Assembly: GCF_900460345.1 (NCBI RefSeq)
Contig: NZ_UHHW01000002.1
Location: 806,001-870,000, forward strand
Reading direction: 5' to 3'
Source: Trueperella pyogenes
Lineage (GTDB): Bacteria; Actinomycetota; Actinomycetes; Actinomycetales; Actinomycetaceae
Length of the DNA: 64,000 bases
In this document: in pieces, positions 52,431-60,251 of the stretch
Numbering within the stretch: position 1 is the stretch's first letter
How the letters are laid out: each line of letters begins with the position of its first letter
Translations under genes and position numbers: made by a program
Notes under the pieces: model-generated
Told to the model about the DNA's origin: nothing
Database searches by the model: none
Seen by the model: the letters and a program-made list of their open reading frames with translations, nothing else

Positions 52431-54156
52431 GGCGCTTCCTTAGCGTGAGCCCAGCGCCCACTGCCAGGAGAATGGCGCCAACGCCCGCGAGCGTGGCGAC
52501 GGTTGCACCGGTGTGCGAGAGCGCCTTGGTTTGGGCACTGGAGACCAGCTTGCCCTCTGCTTTGAGCTTGGCGATCTGCTCTGGGGAGAGCTGGCAGTCC
52601 TTTCCAGATGGAGTCTTGCCGACCCACACGGTCTTGATGAACTTATCGCCCTTCTTCTGCACGCCTGCGGGGAGCTTACCGGTAGAACCCGCGGCTCCGC
52701 CGAACCAGCGCTGGCCAACTATCTTGCCGAGGTTGCCGGAGGAGAAGACCGCGAGCTGTCCCGGTCCGGTGATGTTCGACAGCGACCACGTTACGGCGCC
52801 CGTAGTACCCGAGACGATCGAGGGGTGCTGAGTATTTGCACCCACCCACGGCACGCCATTGACAGCGGCAGATGAAATCATCCAGATCTCGCTGCCCTTC
52901 GGGGCGATAAATTCGATACCAGCTGGGGCGGTGGTCTTTGAAGCAGCGCCCAGGCCGAAGGTCAATGTGCCCGGATCAACCCACTTTGCAGGCTGAGTGC
53001 GATCGTCCTTGACCTTGACGAGGAGGTTGTCACCTTCGAGAACCGAGCCGATGTCGAAGTGACCCGAATCGGCGTTGCCGGCGCCGCCCACATTGAACGT
53101 GAGCGTACCGGTAGCCTGGACACGTTTACCGTTTTTGAGCTCGGCAGTTTGGGTGAGGGTGACTTTGTATGTGCCCGGCTTGGTGAAGACCCAGTTCGGG
53201 TGCACATGGGTGTTGGCAGGCACAGTGTACGAGCCGCCTGCAGCCTTTGCCACGGGAGCGGCTACTTCGGTCTCGATCGGCGTCGGTATGCACTGCTCGA
53301 TGGCGGGCTTGGTCTTAGATGCACCAGTACCCGCAGTACGCTGTTGCGTTCCCGGGCTGCCGTTGGCCGCGGAGGAGTCTGCCAGCTTGTCACTGGGCTT
53401 GTTCGAATCCGTAGGATCCTGCTTTGCGGAATCGTCCTGCTCGATCTTTCCAGGAGTCTTGTCCTTGACGACGATCCGAATCTTTCCAGCTTCGGATGTC
53501 ATAGTGGTGCCAGTCTTGTCCTCAGCCGAGGCCTGGATGGAGAACTCGTAGGTGCCAGGCTTGGTGAATACCCAATTGGCGTGGATATGTGCCGGACCAT
53601 CGTTCTTAATCTCGGTGCTGTCAGCGGTCGAGTCCACGAGCATGGTCTGCAAACCAGACATGCCGGACGTGAAAGCCCACGCCTTTGCACCGTCAGGTAC
53701 GGAGGTTGCCTTTAAACGAATTGTGGTGCCCTTCGGGAAAGCATCCTTGGACAGGCGTTCGGTAGAAAAGCCCGGCCACACGAGACCCGGAACTTGATTC
53801 TGATGCAGGGTGTACATCGGCGTGCCGAGTTCACCGAGGAAGTTGTAGGAGGCGTCGCCGAAGTTGCGCTGCGACCGGGCGCGGGCAGCAAGGGTAGCCT
53901 CGAGGGTCACGGATTCAGTCTCGCGAAGAACGCTCTTGGTTTCCTTAGTGCGCGAATCATCGCCGACTATCATACGGAGGGATCCATCAGGCATGAGGAT
54001 CGGGCCGTAGTCGATGTGACCGCTCTTAATCGTGATCGGCTCGTTGAGGACGGTGAGATCGGACGGATCAGTGGACTGATCCCCTGGGGTTAGCTTGTCG
54101 CCAGCAGGCGGCTTCGAAGAGCCGGAGTCCTTAGCGTCGGCAAAGGTGCCGTTCAC
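52420..54156 (-). CDS. Wall-anchored protein of the zinc locus, C-terminal ORF
   Basis: A 578-residue ORF starting at GTG 54156, with GGAG eight bases upstream. It has no signal peptide but ends in a sorting signal (LSHTG, hydrophobic stretch, RKRRAQ). It contains KSGHIDYGP, NFLGELGTPMYTL, GLVWPGFSTE and AHIHANWVFTKPGTY, a linker, THVHPNWVFTKPGTY, then SGHFDIGSVLEG, GSEIWMISS and WVGANT. The paralogue at 19705 carries these domains fused to the domain of the preceding ORF, so this is probably the second half of one split gene. Without export it could not reach the wall. Confidence 0.75.
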   Translation of the reverse strand: MNGTFADAKDSGSSKPPAGDKLTPGDQSTDPSDLTVLNEPITIKSGHIDYGPILMPDGSLRMIVGDDSRTKETKSVLRETESVTLEATLAARARSQRNFGDASYNFLGELGTPMYTLHQNQVPGLVWPGFSTERLSKDAFPKGTTIRLKATSVPDGAKAWAFTSGMSGLQTMLVDSTADSTEIKNDGPAHIHANWVFTKPGTYEFSIQASAEDKTGTTMTSEAGKIRIVVKDKTPGKIEQDDSAKQDPTDSNKPSDKLADSSAANGSPGTQQRTAGTGASKTKPAIEQCIPTPIETEVAAPVAKAAGGSYTVPANTHVHPNWVFTKPGTYKVTLTQTAELKNGKRVQATGTLTFNVGGAGNADSGHFDIGSVLEGDNLLVKVKDDRTQPAKWVDPGTLTFGLGAASKTTAPAGIEFIAPKGSEIWMISSAAVNGVPWVGANTQHPSIVSGTTGAVTWSLSNITGPGQLAVFSSGNLGKIVGQRWFGGAAGSTGKLPAGVQKKGDKFIKTVWVGKTPSGKDCQLSPEQIAKLKAEGKLVSSAQTKALSHTGATVATLAGVGAILLAVGAGLTLRKRRAQ

Positions 54157-55589
54157 GTTGAATTCTCCAGCCTGTCCACCTTAACTGTAGCGCGGGCAGC
54201 ATCGTACTGGGTGGCCGGGGTCAGCTCCCAGTGGCCTTGGCCTGACGCGCACTCTTCCTCAAAGAAAGCCTTGGGAAGGAGTGTTGAGCGAGAGGAACGG
54301 GTCGAGGTGAAGTTGACTGGGCAATTTCCAAGAGCATCGCTGTAGCTTGAGCCAAAGCCTCCCTGTACGCCGAACTCGAGGTTCTCATCTTCCGGAGTGG
54401 CGGTGATGACGTAGTTCTCGCCGTCGAGCTTGCTCGACATGGTGAACTTCTTGCTGGTGACCTTCATCGGCTCCAGGTTCTTCGCCGGGACGTTCTCATT
54501 CGTCGGGGCGAGGAATTCCCCTGAATCCGTGGTCGACACTTTCGCAGCACCGAGCTTGTAAGACAGCGGCGCGGTGATCCAGCGCGGAGCCGTGGAGTCA
54601 TTATTGGGCACGTAAACCGCCTGGAACTTCGACTCCTGGGAGCCGATCATCTCAGTCCAGCTGGCTTTGCCGTTCGTAAGCGGTGCTTCGGCCATGTAGT
54701 AGCCGTCGATGTAGAAGGCCACGTTGCCGGTGGCCTTGGAATCGCCGGTGTCGAAAGTGAGGGTCGCCATCGGATCTTTCTCACTTGACGGAGCGATGGT
54801 GAAGTCGTGCTTGAAGCTCGTAGTCTTGCCCGTCGCCTTCGAGGCGTTGTACGTGGTCAACACATCGCCGAGTTTGGCCTCACGCGGGTTGCTGCCACCG
54901 ACCTGCCAGTGCATGACCTGCGGTTCGGAGGCGACAAACTGGCCGGTGTCGGCGTCGCGATAGGTGGTGCGGTAGGTCAGCTGGTAGCTGCCCGGCTTGG
55001 AGAACGTGGTATTGATATGCGTGTGTGCCGCGGCGCTGAGCTGAAGGAAGCGGTAATCCTTGTCATGGCTGGAGAGCAATCGCTCCAGGGGAGAATCCTC
55101 CTCGCCATCCCGGAACATCTCCATCTTGCCAGGGCCTTGGAAGTCGACCAGCTCGAGCTGGAAAATGCCGTCGCGGAACTTGTCTACAGGAATACCAGTG
55201 TCGGCCCCGTAGCCGATCCAGAGGTTGGTCGGGGAGCCACCATCTGCATTGATTGGTGCACCCCAGTAGAGCAAGTCCCCAGGCTGGCCAAGAAAACGGT
55301 ACTTGGCATCGTCAGCGGCCTTGTAATAGAAGTATTGCTTTCCCTCGCCGTCCCAGGCCTTGTGGAGCCAGTGGAGGCCGTTTTCAAGTGGCACAGGTGT
55401 CTGTTTGTGGGGCTCGGCCTTGATTGTGAGGGAATCCTTTTCCCAGAACACCTTGGGGGAGTCGACGTGTCCTTCGTCAAGGATGGTTTTACTCGATGGT
55501 GAGGCGCTGGCGGGCACGGCAAAGGATCCGGCCAGCGCACACGCGGTGACGGCGAGCGCGAAGCGCTTCGCCCAACTCAGACGCGTCAA
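54153..55589 (-). CDS. Wall-anchored protein of the zinc locus, N-terminal ORF
   Basis: A 478-residue ORF starting at TTG 55589 behind AGAAGG. A signal peptide (1-30) precedes DEGHVDSPKVFWEKD, FLGQPGDLLYWG, WIGYGADTGIP, FQGPGKMEMF and AHTHINTTFSKPGSY, the same order as the N-terminal half of the 849-residue paralogue. The frame ends LENST at 54153, overlapping the start of the next ORF by four bases, and no anchor is present. Alone it would be a secreted HxH protein; joined by a one-base shift it would be wall-anchored. It is the first gene of the operon behind two Zur-like boxes. Confidence 0.82.
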   Translation of the reverse strand: MTRLSWAKRFALAVTACALAGSFAVPASASPSSKTILDEGHVDSPKVFWEKDSLTIKAEPHKQTPVPLENGLHWLHKAWDGEGKQYFYYKAADDAKYRFLGQPGDLLYWGAPINADGGSPTNLWIGYGADTGIPVDKFRDGIFQLELVDFQGPGKMEMFRDGEEDSPLERLLSSHDKDYRFLQLSAAAHTHINTTFSKPGSYQLTYRTTYRDADTGQFVASEPQVMHWQVGGSNPREAKLGDVLTTYNASKATGKTTSFKHDFTIAPSSEKDPMATLTFDTGDSKATGNVAFYIDGYYMAEAPLTNGKASWTEMIGSQESKFQAVYVPNNDSTAPRWITAPLSYKLGAAKVSTTDSGEFLAPTNENVPAKNLEPMKVTSKKFTMSSKLDGENYVITATPEDENLEFGVQGGFGSSYSDALGNCPVNFTSTRSSRSTLLPKAFFEEECASGQGHWELTPATQYDAARATVKVDRLENST

Positions 55590-55607
55590 AGTACACCTTC
55601 TTTCGTG

Positions 55608-55622
55608 TGAGAATGATTGTCA
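55608..55622. promoter_or_regulatory. Zur-like box 1 before the transporter operon
   Basis: TGAGAATGATTGTCA fits the TGA-n-AAT-n-ATT-n-TCA palindrome of actinobacterial Zur boxes at all fixed positions. It lies about 20 bases before the operon start, over the promoter region. Zur-Zn binding would block the operon when zinc is plentiful. Confidence 0.7.
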
Positions 55623-55635
55623 ATAACAAGAGTAA

Positions 55636-55650
55636 TGGGAATCAGTGTCA
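55636..55650. promoter_or_regulatory. Zur-like box 2 before the transporter operon
   Basis: TGGGAATCAGTGTCA matches box 1 at 12 of 15 positions and the Zur pattern at most fixed positions. It starts 28 bases from box 1. A second dyad, GTAATG-N11-CATTAC (55632-55654), is centred on it. Tandem sites suggest cooperative repression. Confidence 0.6.
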
Positions 55651-55710
55651 TTACCAATGGGTGTTGGGAATTGTGGTGCGTAGCGCAGCGACTAAGAACC
55701 GTTTTCAGTA

Positions 55711-55754
55711 ATAAACATATTGCAATGTGTTTATGCGTAGTGTAGGGTGATCGT
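55711..55754 (+). promoter_or_regulatory. ArsR/SmtB operator and leaderless promoter
   Basis: A 24-base AT-rich imperfect palindrome (55711-55734, ATAAACA...TGTTTAT) is the shape bound by SmtB/CzrA repressors. TTGCAA (55720-55725), 17 bases, then TAGGGT (55743-55748) form a promoter whose start point would coincide with the ATG at 55755, so the transcript should be leaderless. The operator overlaps the -35 element, as expected for autorepression. Confidence 0.65.
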
Positions 55755-56054
55755 ATGGATTTAGAGAAAGGGCTCGTTGAAGCGGCTCGGTTGTTTAAGG
55801 TCTTGGGCTCAGAATCAAGACTGGCGTTGTTGCGCATCCTCCAGGCCAAACCCGCTACGGTTGGTGTCCTGGTGGAAAAATCCGGCCTGACCCAACCTCT
55901 CGTTTCTCAGCATCTAAGAGTCCTCCGGCAAACCGGTCTTGTGACGCGGGATCGGCAGGGGAAGGAAGTGACGTATCAGATCGCGGATCACCACGTCGCC
56001 CACCTAATCGATGATGCCATTATCCATGCTCTCGAAACACACCCAGACCACTAA
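55755..56054 (+). CDS. ArsR/SmtB-family metal-sensing repressor
   Basis: A 99-residue winged-helix regulator (LGSESRLALLRIL, then TQPLVSQHLRVLRQTGLV as recognition region). The C-terminal alpha-5 metal site of zinc sensors is intact: D78-x-H80 and H91-x2-E94, matching D-x-H-x10-H-x2-E/H. Metal binding should release it from DNA. It precedes the His-rich protein gene by 11 bases and diverges from the transporter operon. It probably represses its own operon, and perhaps the transporter, in step with zinc. Confidence 0.88.
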   Translation: MDLEKGLVEAARLFKVLGSESRLALLRILQAKPATVGVLVEKSGLTQPLVSQHLRVLRQTGLVTRDRQGKEVTYQIADHHVAHLIDDAIIHALETHPDH

Positions 56055-56065
56055 GGAGAGATTCC

Positions 56066-56359
56066 ATGACCGACCATCAGCTTGCGGAGCATACCACCGC
56101 GGAACATCAGCACGGCGAGGGCTGTGGCCACCAGGCGATCCAACACGGCGATCACGTCGATTACCTGCATGATGGCCACCGTCACGCTCAGCACGGAGAC
56201 CACTACGACGAGCACGAAGCAAAGGCGGAGCATACGCTCGCTGAGCATACTCACGGCAAGGGTTGTGGCCATGAGACCATCCAGCACGGCGATCACGTGG
56301 ACTACCTGCATGATGGCCACCGTCACGCTCAGCACGGAGACCACTACGACGAACACTGA
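56066..56359 (+). CDS. Histidine-rich tandem-repeat protein, probable zinc binder
   Basis: A 97-residue protein with nearly a quarter histidine, built from two ~48-residue repeats with the pattern EHxHGxGCGH, IQHGDHVDYLHDGHRHAQ and HGDHYDEH. There is no signal peptide, so it should be cytosolic. AAGGAGAG precedes the ATG. Following a metal-released repressor, it is likely to be induced by excess zinc as a buffer or chaperone. Similar short His-rich proteins are often misnamed zinc transporter permease. Confidence 0.82.
   Translation: MTDHQLAEHTTAEHQHGEGCGHQAIQHGDHVDYLHDGHRHAQHGDHYDEHEAKAEHTLAEHTHGKGCGHETIQHGDHVDYLHDGHRHAQHGDHYDEH
56138..56357 (+). repeat. Near-identical direct DNA repeats in the His-rich gene
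   Basis: The segments 56138-56213 and 56282-56357 (76 bases each, 144 bases apart) differ at only a few positions. Such recent duplication allows repeat-number change by recombination. Confidence 0.85.
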
Positions 56360-56397
56360 AAGCGGGCGCAGCGGGGTTGAGTTTGCAGCCCCATTGG

Positions 56398-56436
56398 TGA
56401 GGGGGAGATCCCAAACAGGATCTTCCCCCTCATCTT
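56398..56436 (+). terminator. Terminator of the arsR/His-rich operon
   Basis: TGAGGGGGAGATCC (56398-56411) pairs with GGATCTTCCCCCTCA (56418-56432) with a small bulge; T-rich sequence follows. Confidence 0.75.
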
Positions 56437-56583
56437 ATTCGCAGTTTTCTGTGGGTTAAGTGCCGCTAGCGTGGGCGGTGTTAATGGTGGACGGTTCCCC
56501 TTGGCCCGTGCTAAATTGCCTTGGCTGCGATGGTTGATATTTCGCTGGGGTTAGCGCACCGTCCTGTGTGTGCGCGCGAGGCA

Positions 56584-57207
56584 CTATGCGTCATCCTCGC
56601 GGCGTCCATCAATAGGACCAACCAGCTCAAGGAAACACTGGCCGCATAAAGCGATGTACTCCACATCCTCCTGGTTATCGATGGAGATCTGATCTCCATG
56701 AAGGACGAATTGGCCGCCAACCTTGCGGGCATTGAAGTTTGCTTTACGCCTACAACCCGCCCCGCACATGGTCTTGAGCTCCTCGAGAGTGTGAGCCGTT
56801 TCGAGAAGACGAGCCGAGCCGGGAAAGACCTTCGTCAAAAAGTCTGTGCGTAGCCCGTAGCACAGAACCGGGATATTGAGCTTGAGAGCAGCCATCAGCA
56901 GCTGATCTACCTGGGCAGTGGTGAGGAACTGTGCCTCGTCTACGAGGATGCCACCTACGGTCTTGCCCTCTATCGAAGCGAGCCAATCTTTGGCGAGGCT
57001 AAACACGTCGTCGTCGGCAGTGACGAGATGATCGACGAGGCGTTCGATACCCATGCGCGTGTAAAGCGCCGGGCCTGCCTTTGAATCGAGAGCGGGCTTG
57101 AGTATAAGGATTTGCTGATGCGACTCTTCAAAATTGTGGGCCGCCATGAGCAAACCGGCCGTCTTGCCGGAATTCATTGTGCCGTAGCGAAAATACAGTT
57201 TTGCCAC
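56584..57207 (-). CDS. tdk: Thymidine kinase
   Basis: A 207-residue type II thymidine kinase of the salvage pathway. The P-loop is GTMNSGKTAGLLM, the Walker B region is GILVDEAQFLT with the catalytic glutamate, the lasso is YGLRTDFLTKVFPGS, and four zinc cysteines lie in CGAGC and CGQC. The GTG start at 57207 follows AGAAGGGAG. The ~220 bases downstream to the His-rich operon hold no gene. Confidence 0.93.
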   Translation of the reverse strand: MAKLYFRYGTMNSGKTAGLLMAAHNFEESHQQILILKPALDSKAGPALYTRMGIERLVDHLVTADDDVFSLAKDWLASIEGKTVGGILVDEAQFLTTAQVDQLLMAALKLNIPVLCYGLRTDFLTKVFPGSARLLETAHTLEELKTMCGAGCRRKANFNARKVGGQFVLHGDQISIDNQEDVEYIALCGQCFLELVGPIDGRREDDA

Positions 57208-57326
57208 TGATGCTCCCTTCTAGCGATACAAGCATAGGCCATCAAGAATGTCGGAGCCGTATGCGAGAGTAATAGACATGGACAAACGCGTCGCTATTCA
57301 CAAGAAATACTCAGGTAAACCGCGGT

Positions 57327-57362
57327 TGGGATGGATCCTCACGCGTGGAGAGGATCCACCCA
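57327..57362. terminator. Hairpin after the DtxR-family gene
   Basis: GGATCCTC pairs with GAGGATCC within longer imperfect arms (57327-57340 and 57350-57362), just past the regulator gene on the leftward strand. It probably ends the deoD-regulator transcript. Confidence 0.5.
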
Positions 57363-57394
57363 TATCGCTGAACATCTACCCGCTGTGGGCAGCG

Positions 57395-58066
57395 TTAGCA
57401 TGGGTACAGCGTCACCCGGATGCGGCAGGCTGCGGGTAGCGGTATGGAGACCGTCTCGTCGTCGATGAGGATGGTCGTCAAACCGAGAGCCGCACTTTGA
57501 GAAATCACCTTCGCAGACTTTTCCGGGCGCACGCCCAGGTCGCCGAGGAAGACGAGCACGTCGGCGTCGTCATCATCGACTTGCTCGATGACTACCCGTG
57601 TGTTCGCAGGCGCCTCGTTCAAGCAGATGACGTCCATGGCAGGAGGCAACGAACCGTCAGGGCGCGGGATGGGATCGCCGTGGGGATCGCGCAGGGGATA
57701 GCCAAGAAGAGCGTCAATGGCGTCGACAAAGCGATCAGAAACTGCGTGCTCAAGAGCCTCGGCCTCCTCGTGGAGGTCTTGCCAGGCATAGCCCAAATGA
57801 ACGTGCAGGTAGGTCTCAATGAGACGATGCTTGCGCACCACCCGGAGTGCTTCACGGCGCCCCTGCTCAGTCAGACTGATCGGGCCGTAGCGGCGGTGAT
57901 TGACGAGTCGCTGGGAGCTGAGCTTCTTGACCGCTTCGGTGACGGTCGAGGGGCTCAGCCCCAGGCGGCGCGCGAGCTCGATCGGGACTACCTCATCACC
58001 AGACCACTCGGAGATAGACCATATGTTCTTGAGATAGTCCTCGGTCGAAGGAGTGAGGCTACGCAT
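57395..58066 (-). CDS. DtxR/MntR-family metal-dependent regulator
   Basis: A 223-residue regulator. The N-terminal winged helix reads VPIELARRLGLSPSTVTEAV and KLSSQRLVNHRRYGPISLT; the dimer and metal domain carries HRLIETYLHVHLGYAW, LHEEAEALEHAVSDRF and PLRDPHGDPIP. A FeoA/SH3-like C-terminal domain follows. It could be MntR or IdeR; the residues that separate them are not decided here. It overlaps deoD by one base (ATGA-type junction). Confidence 0.85.
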   Translation of the reverse strand: MRSLTPSTEDYLKNIWSISEWSGDEVVPIELARRLGLSPSTVTEAVKKLSSQRLVNHRRYGPISLTEQGRREALRVVRKHRLIETYLHVHLGYAWQDLHEEAEALEHAVSDRFVDAIDALLGYPLRDPHGDPIPRPDGSLPPAMDVICLNEAPANTRVVIEQVDDDDADVLVFLGDLGVRPEKSAKVISQSAALGLTTILIDDETVSIPLPAACRIRVTLYPC

Positions 58067-58773
58067 CAGGACAGCGCAGCCGCCACGGCGAGGTTGAGCG
58101 CCTTGACGAACTTCGTCTCGCGCTCTTCGGGGGTCATGTCTCGACCCGGAACGGTCATATGGTCGGACACCGTAAGAACCGCCAGAGCCTGTTTGCCATA
58201 GCGAGCTGCGAGGCCGTACAGGGCGCCGGCCTCCATCTCGGCGCCGGCAGTGCCAACCTGGGCTGCGGCCTCGTTGACCTGCGCTGGCACGTTGTAGAAC
58301 CGATCGCGTGAGATGACGGGTGCGACGACGACGTCGGGATCATCGCCCGCGGCATCGGCTGCGGCCTTGACCAGATTGTAGGAGGCGACCGCGGAGAAGT
58401 GGGTCTCCGGGATGAGGTAGGTGTTCATCACGCCTTCATAGTGGGCGCCGTTGGCGATAACGACATCGCCGACCTTGACATCCTTGGACAGACCGCCGCA
58501 GGTACCCACCCGAATAACGCGCTGCACGTCGAACTCGGAAAAGAGCTCCGAGACGTAGATACCCAACGAGGGTTGTCCCATACCTGAGGCCATGATCGAC
58601 AGCGGCTTGCCGTCAACCATCCCAGTGAAAGCCTTAATCCCACGCACGTCGGAGACGACCTTGGCGTCGGGCATCAGCATCTGTGCCATACGCTCGGCGC
58701 GCTTGGGGTCACCCGGCAGGAGAACTGCGGGGGCGAAATCTCCCTTTTCAGCGTTGATATGTGGCGTTGCCAT
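58066..58773 (-). CDS. deoD: Purine nucleoside phosphorylase, DeoD type
   Basis: A 235-residue hexameric-type phosphorylase that splits purine nucleosides with phosphate. TPHINAEKGDFAPAVLLPGD at the start, RVGTCGGLSKDVKVGD and TAGAEMEAGALYGLA are signatures; the catalytic aspartate is in VSDHM. It is cotranscribed with the DtxR-family regulator. Confidence 0.93.
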   Translation of the reverse strand: MATPHINAEKGDFAPAVLLPGDPKRAERMAQMLMPDAKVVSDVRGIKAFTGMVDGKPLSIMASGMGQPSLGIYVSELFSEFDVQRVIRVGTCGGLSKDVKVGDVVIANGAHYEGVMNTYLIPETHFSAVASYNLVKAAADAAGDDPDVVVAPVISRDRFYNVPAQVNEAAAQVGTAGAEMEAGALYGLAARYGKQALAVLTVSDHMTVPGRDMTPEERETKFVKALNLAVAAALS

Positions 58774-58845
58774 ATAAATTCCTTTACTCCAGGTCAGTAT
58801 TTACTTCCACCATTATGGCGGAAATCTGTCAGGTTTGGGGACAGT

Positions 58846-60141
58846 CTACTCAGAACGCTGGGCGCGGCGCTCTGCACGCGCCTGCTTGTTAGCCGCGCGG
58901 CGTTCCTTCGGGGACAGATGCTGAGCGACCGCCTCGTCGAAGTGCTGCCAGTGTTCGGCGGTTACCGCGTCAAATGCCCGAGGTGGGCCGCCGGGGCGAT
59001 CTTCCATCCGGTTAAGATACGGATAGGTGTCGTGTCCGCGGATGTAGAGGATCGCAGTGTTGATGGCCGCAGCCAGCGGGACCGCAAAGAGGGCGCCGAC
59101 GATACCGGCAACAGCAGATCCAGCTGCCACGATGAGCACAATCGCGAGCGCATGCATGTTGAGCGCGTTGCCTTGCAAAATGGGTTGAAGGATATTTCCT
59201 TCAATCTGCTGAACGGCAAGGACGCCGACAAGCATCAGCAGCGCCATTGGAAGCGATTGGGTGTTAACCAGCACGATGAGGATCGCGAGGAAGCCCGAGA
59301 TAAAAGCGCCCACGATCGGGACAAAGGAAAAGAGGAAGACCACGACGGCGATGGGGAAGGCGAGGCTGAACGGCGTCCTTAGCAGCATCGCTACGACGCC
59401 GATGCCGACGGCGTCCACTGCAGCGACAAACGCTTGTGTCCTGGTGTAATTGCCGATCGTCACCCATGCGCGAATGCCGGCCTCGTTGACGCGGTCATGC
59501 TGGGAATGCGGCGTGGCACGGACTATCCAGTGCCATAGGCGGCGCCCGTCCTTGAGGAAGAAGAACAGTGCGAAGAGGGTGAGGATAAAGCCGGTGAGGA
59601 AGCTGGTCAGCGAGGAGCCAACGGAGGCGACTCCACCGAGCAACGTGGTCGCATTGTTTTGGATAGTGCTTTGTACCTTGGCCCAGCCGTCATTCAGGGT
59701 GACTTGGAGGTTGGGGAACTTCTGGACGAGGAGGTCGATGAGTGTGGCTACGCCTTGAGAGACTTGCCCGGCGAGGTCGCTGACTCCGGCCACGATTCCT
59801 GTGCCGGCGCCAATGAGCAGACCCAGAATGAGGATGAGCAGTCCGAATACACCCACGGTTGCCGCTAGCGCGGGCGGCCACCCCCAACGGTTTTGAAGCT
59901 TCGAGGTCATCGGTTCGAGTATCACTGCGATGAGAAGCGCGACCATAAGGGAGACGATGATGATGGAGAGCTTGATTGCTACCCACCCTATGCCTAATAC
60001 GAGGGCAGTAATGACGATGATGCGCCATGACCATCCTGCCGCCGTCTCGAGCGCCGGGGGCACCGGCGATCGTTCGTCGCGGGCGACGTCATGATTGAGT
60101 CCGCCAATTGCTGGTTCAGGGTGTGTGTCGAGTTCTTCCAT
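58846..60141 (-). CDS. AI-2E/PerM-family transporter
   Basis: A 431-residue membrane protein with about eight segments and a basic cytoplasmic tail. The patterns KLSIIIVSLMVALLIAVILEP, FSFVPIVGAFISGFLAILIVL and QQIEGNILQPILQG are typical of the AI-2E family. Members export AI-2 or act as Na+/H+ antiporters, so the substrate here is open. Confidence 0.82.
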   Translation of the reverse strand: MEELDTHPEPAIGGLNHDVARDERSPVPPALETAAGWSWRIIVITALVLGIGWVAIKLSIIIVSLMVALLIAVILEPMTSKLQNRWGWPPALAATVGVFGLLILILGLLIGAGTGIVAGVSDLAGQVSQGVATLIDLLVQKFPNLQVTLNDGWAKVQSTIQNNATTLLGGVASVGSSLTSFLTGFILTLFALFFFLKDGRRLWHWIVRATPHSQHDRVNEAGIRAWVTIGNYTRTQAFVAAVDAVGIGVVAMLLRTPFSLAFPIAVVVFLFSFVPIVGAFISGFLAILIVLVNTQSLPMALLMLVGVLAVQQIEGNILQPILQGNALNMHALAIVLIVAAGSAVAGIVGALFAVPLAAAINTAILYIRGHDTYPYLNRMEDRPGGPPRAFDAVTAEHWQHFDEAVAQHLSPKERRAANKQARAERRAQRSE

Positions 60142-60251
60142 AGGTCATACACTAACGTTCGGTTGCGAATTTTATCTAACACGTAATGGTCGAGGTTTAT
60201 TTTAACTCGCACCAGTGAGACAATGAATACTCCACCGGACAGAAGGAACGT

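Noticed and set aside
53059..55502. Several 150-230-codon plus-strand ORFs opposite the wall-protein genes
   Set aside because: The opposite strand carries repeated family motifs and overlapping operon structure; these are shadows.
56138..56357. Possible CRISPR-like repeats
   Set aside because: Only two copies, in frame within a coding sequence; they encode protein repeats of the His-rich protein.
57248..57439. 63-codon ORF between tdk and the DtxR-family gene
   Set aside because: It runs into the 3' end of the regulator gene and over its terminator hairpin, and lacks a family or ribosome site.
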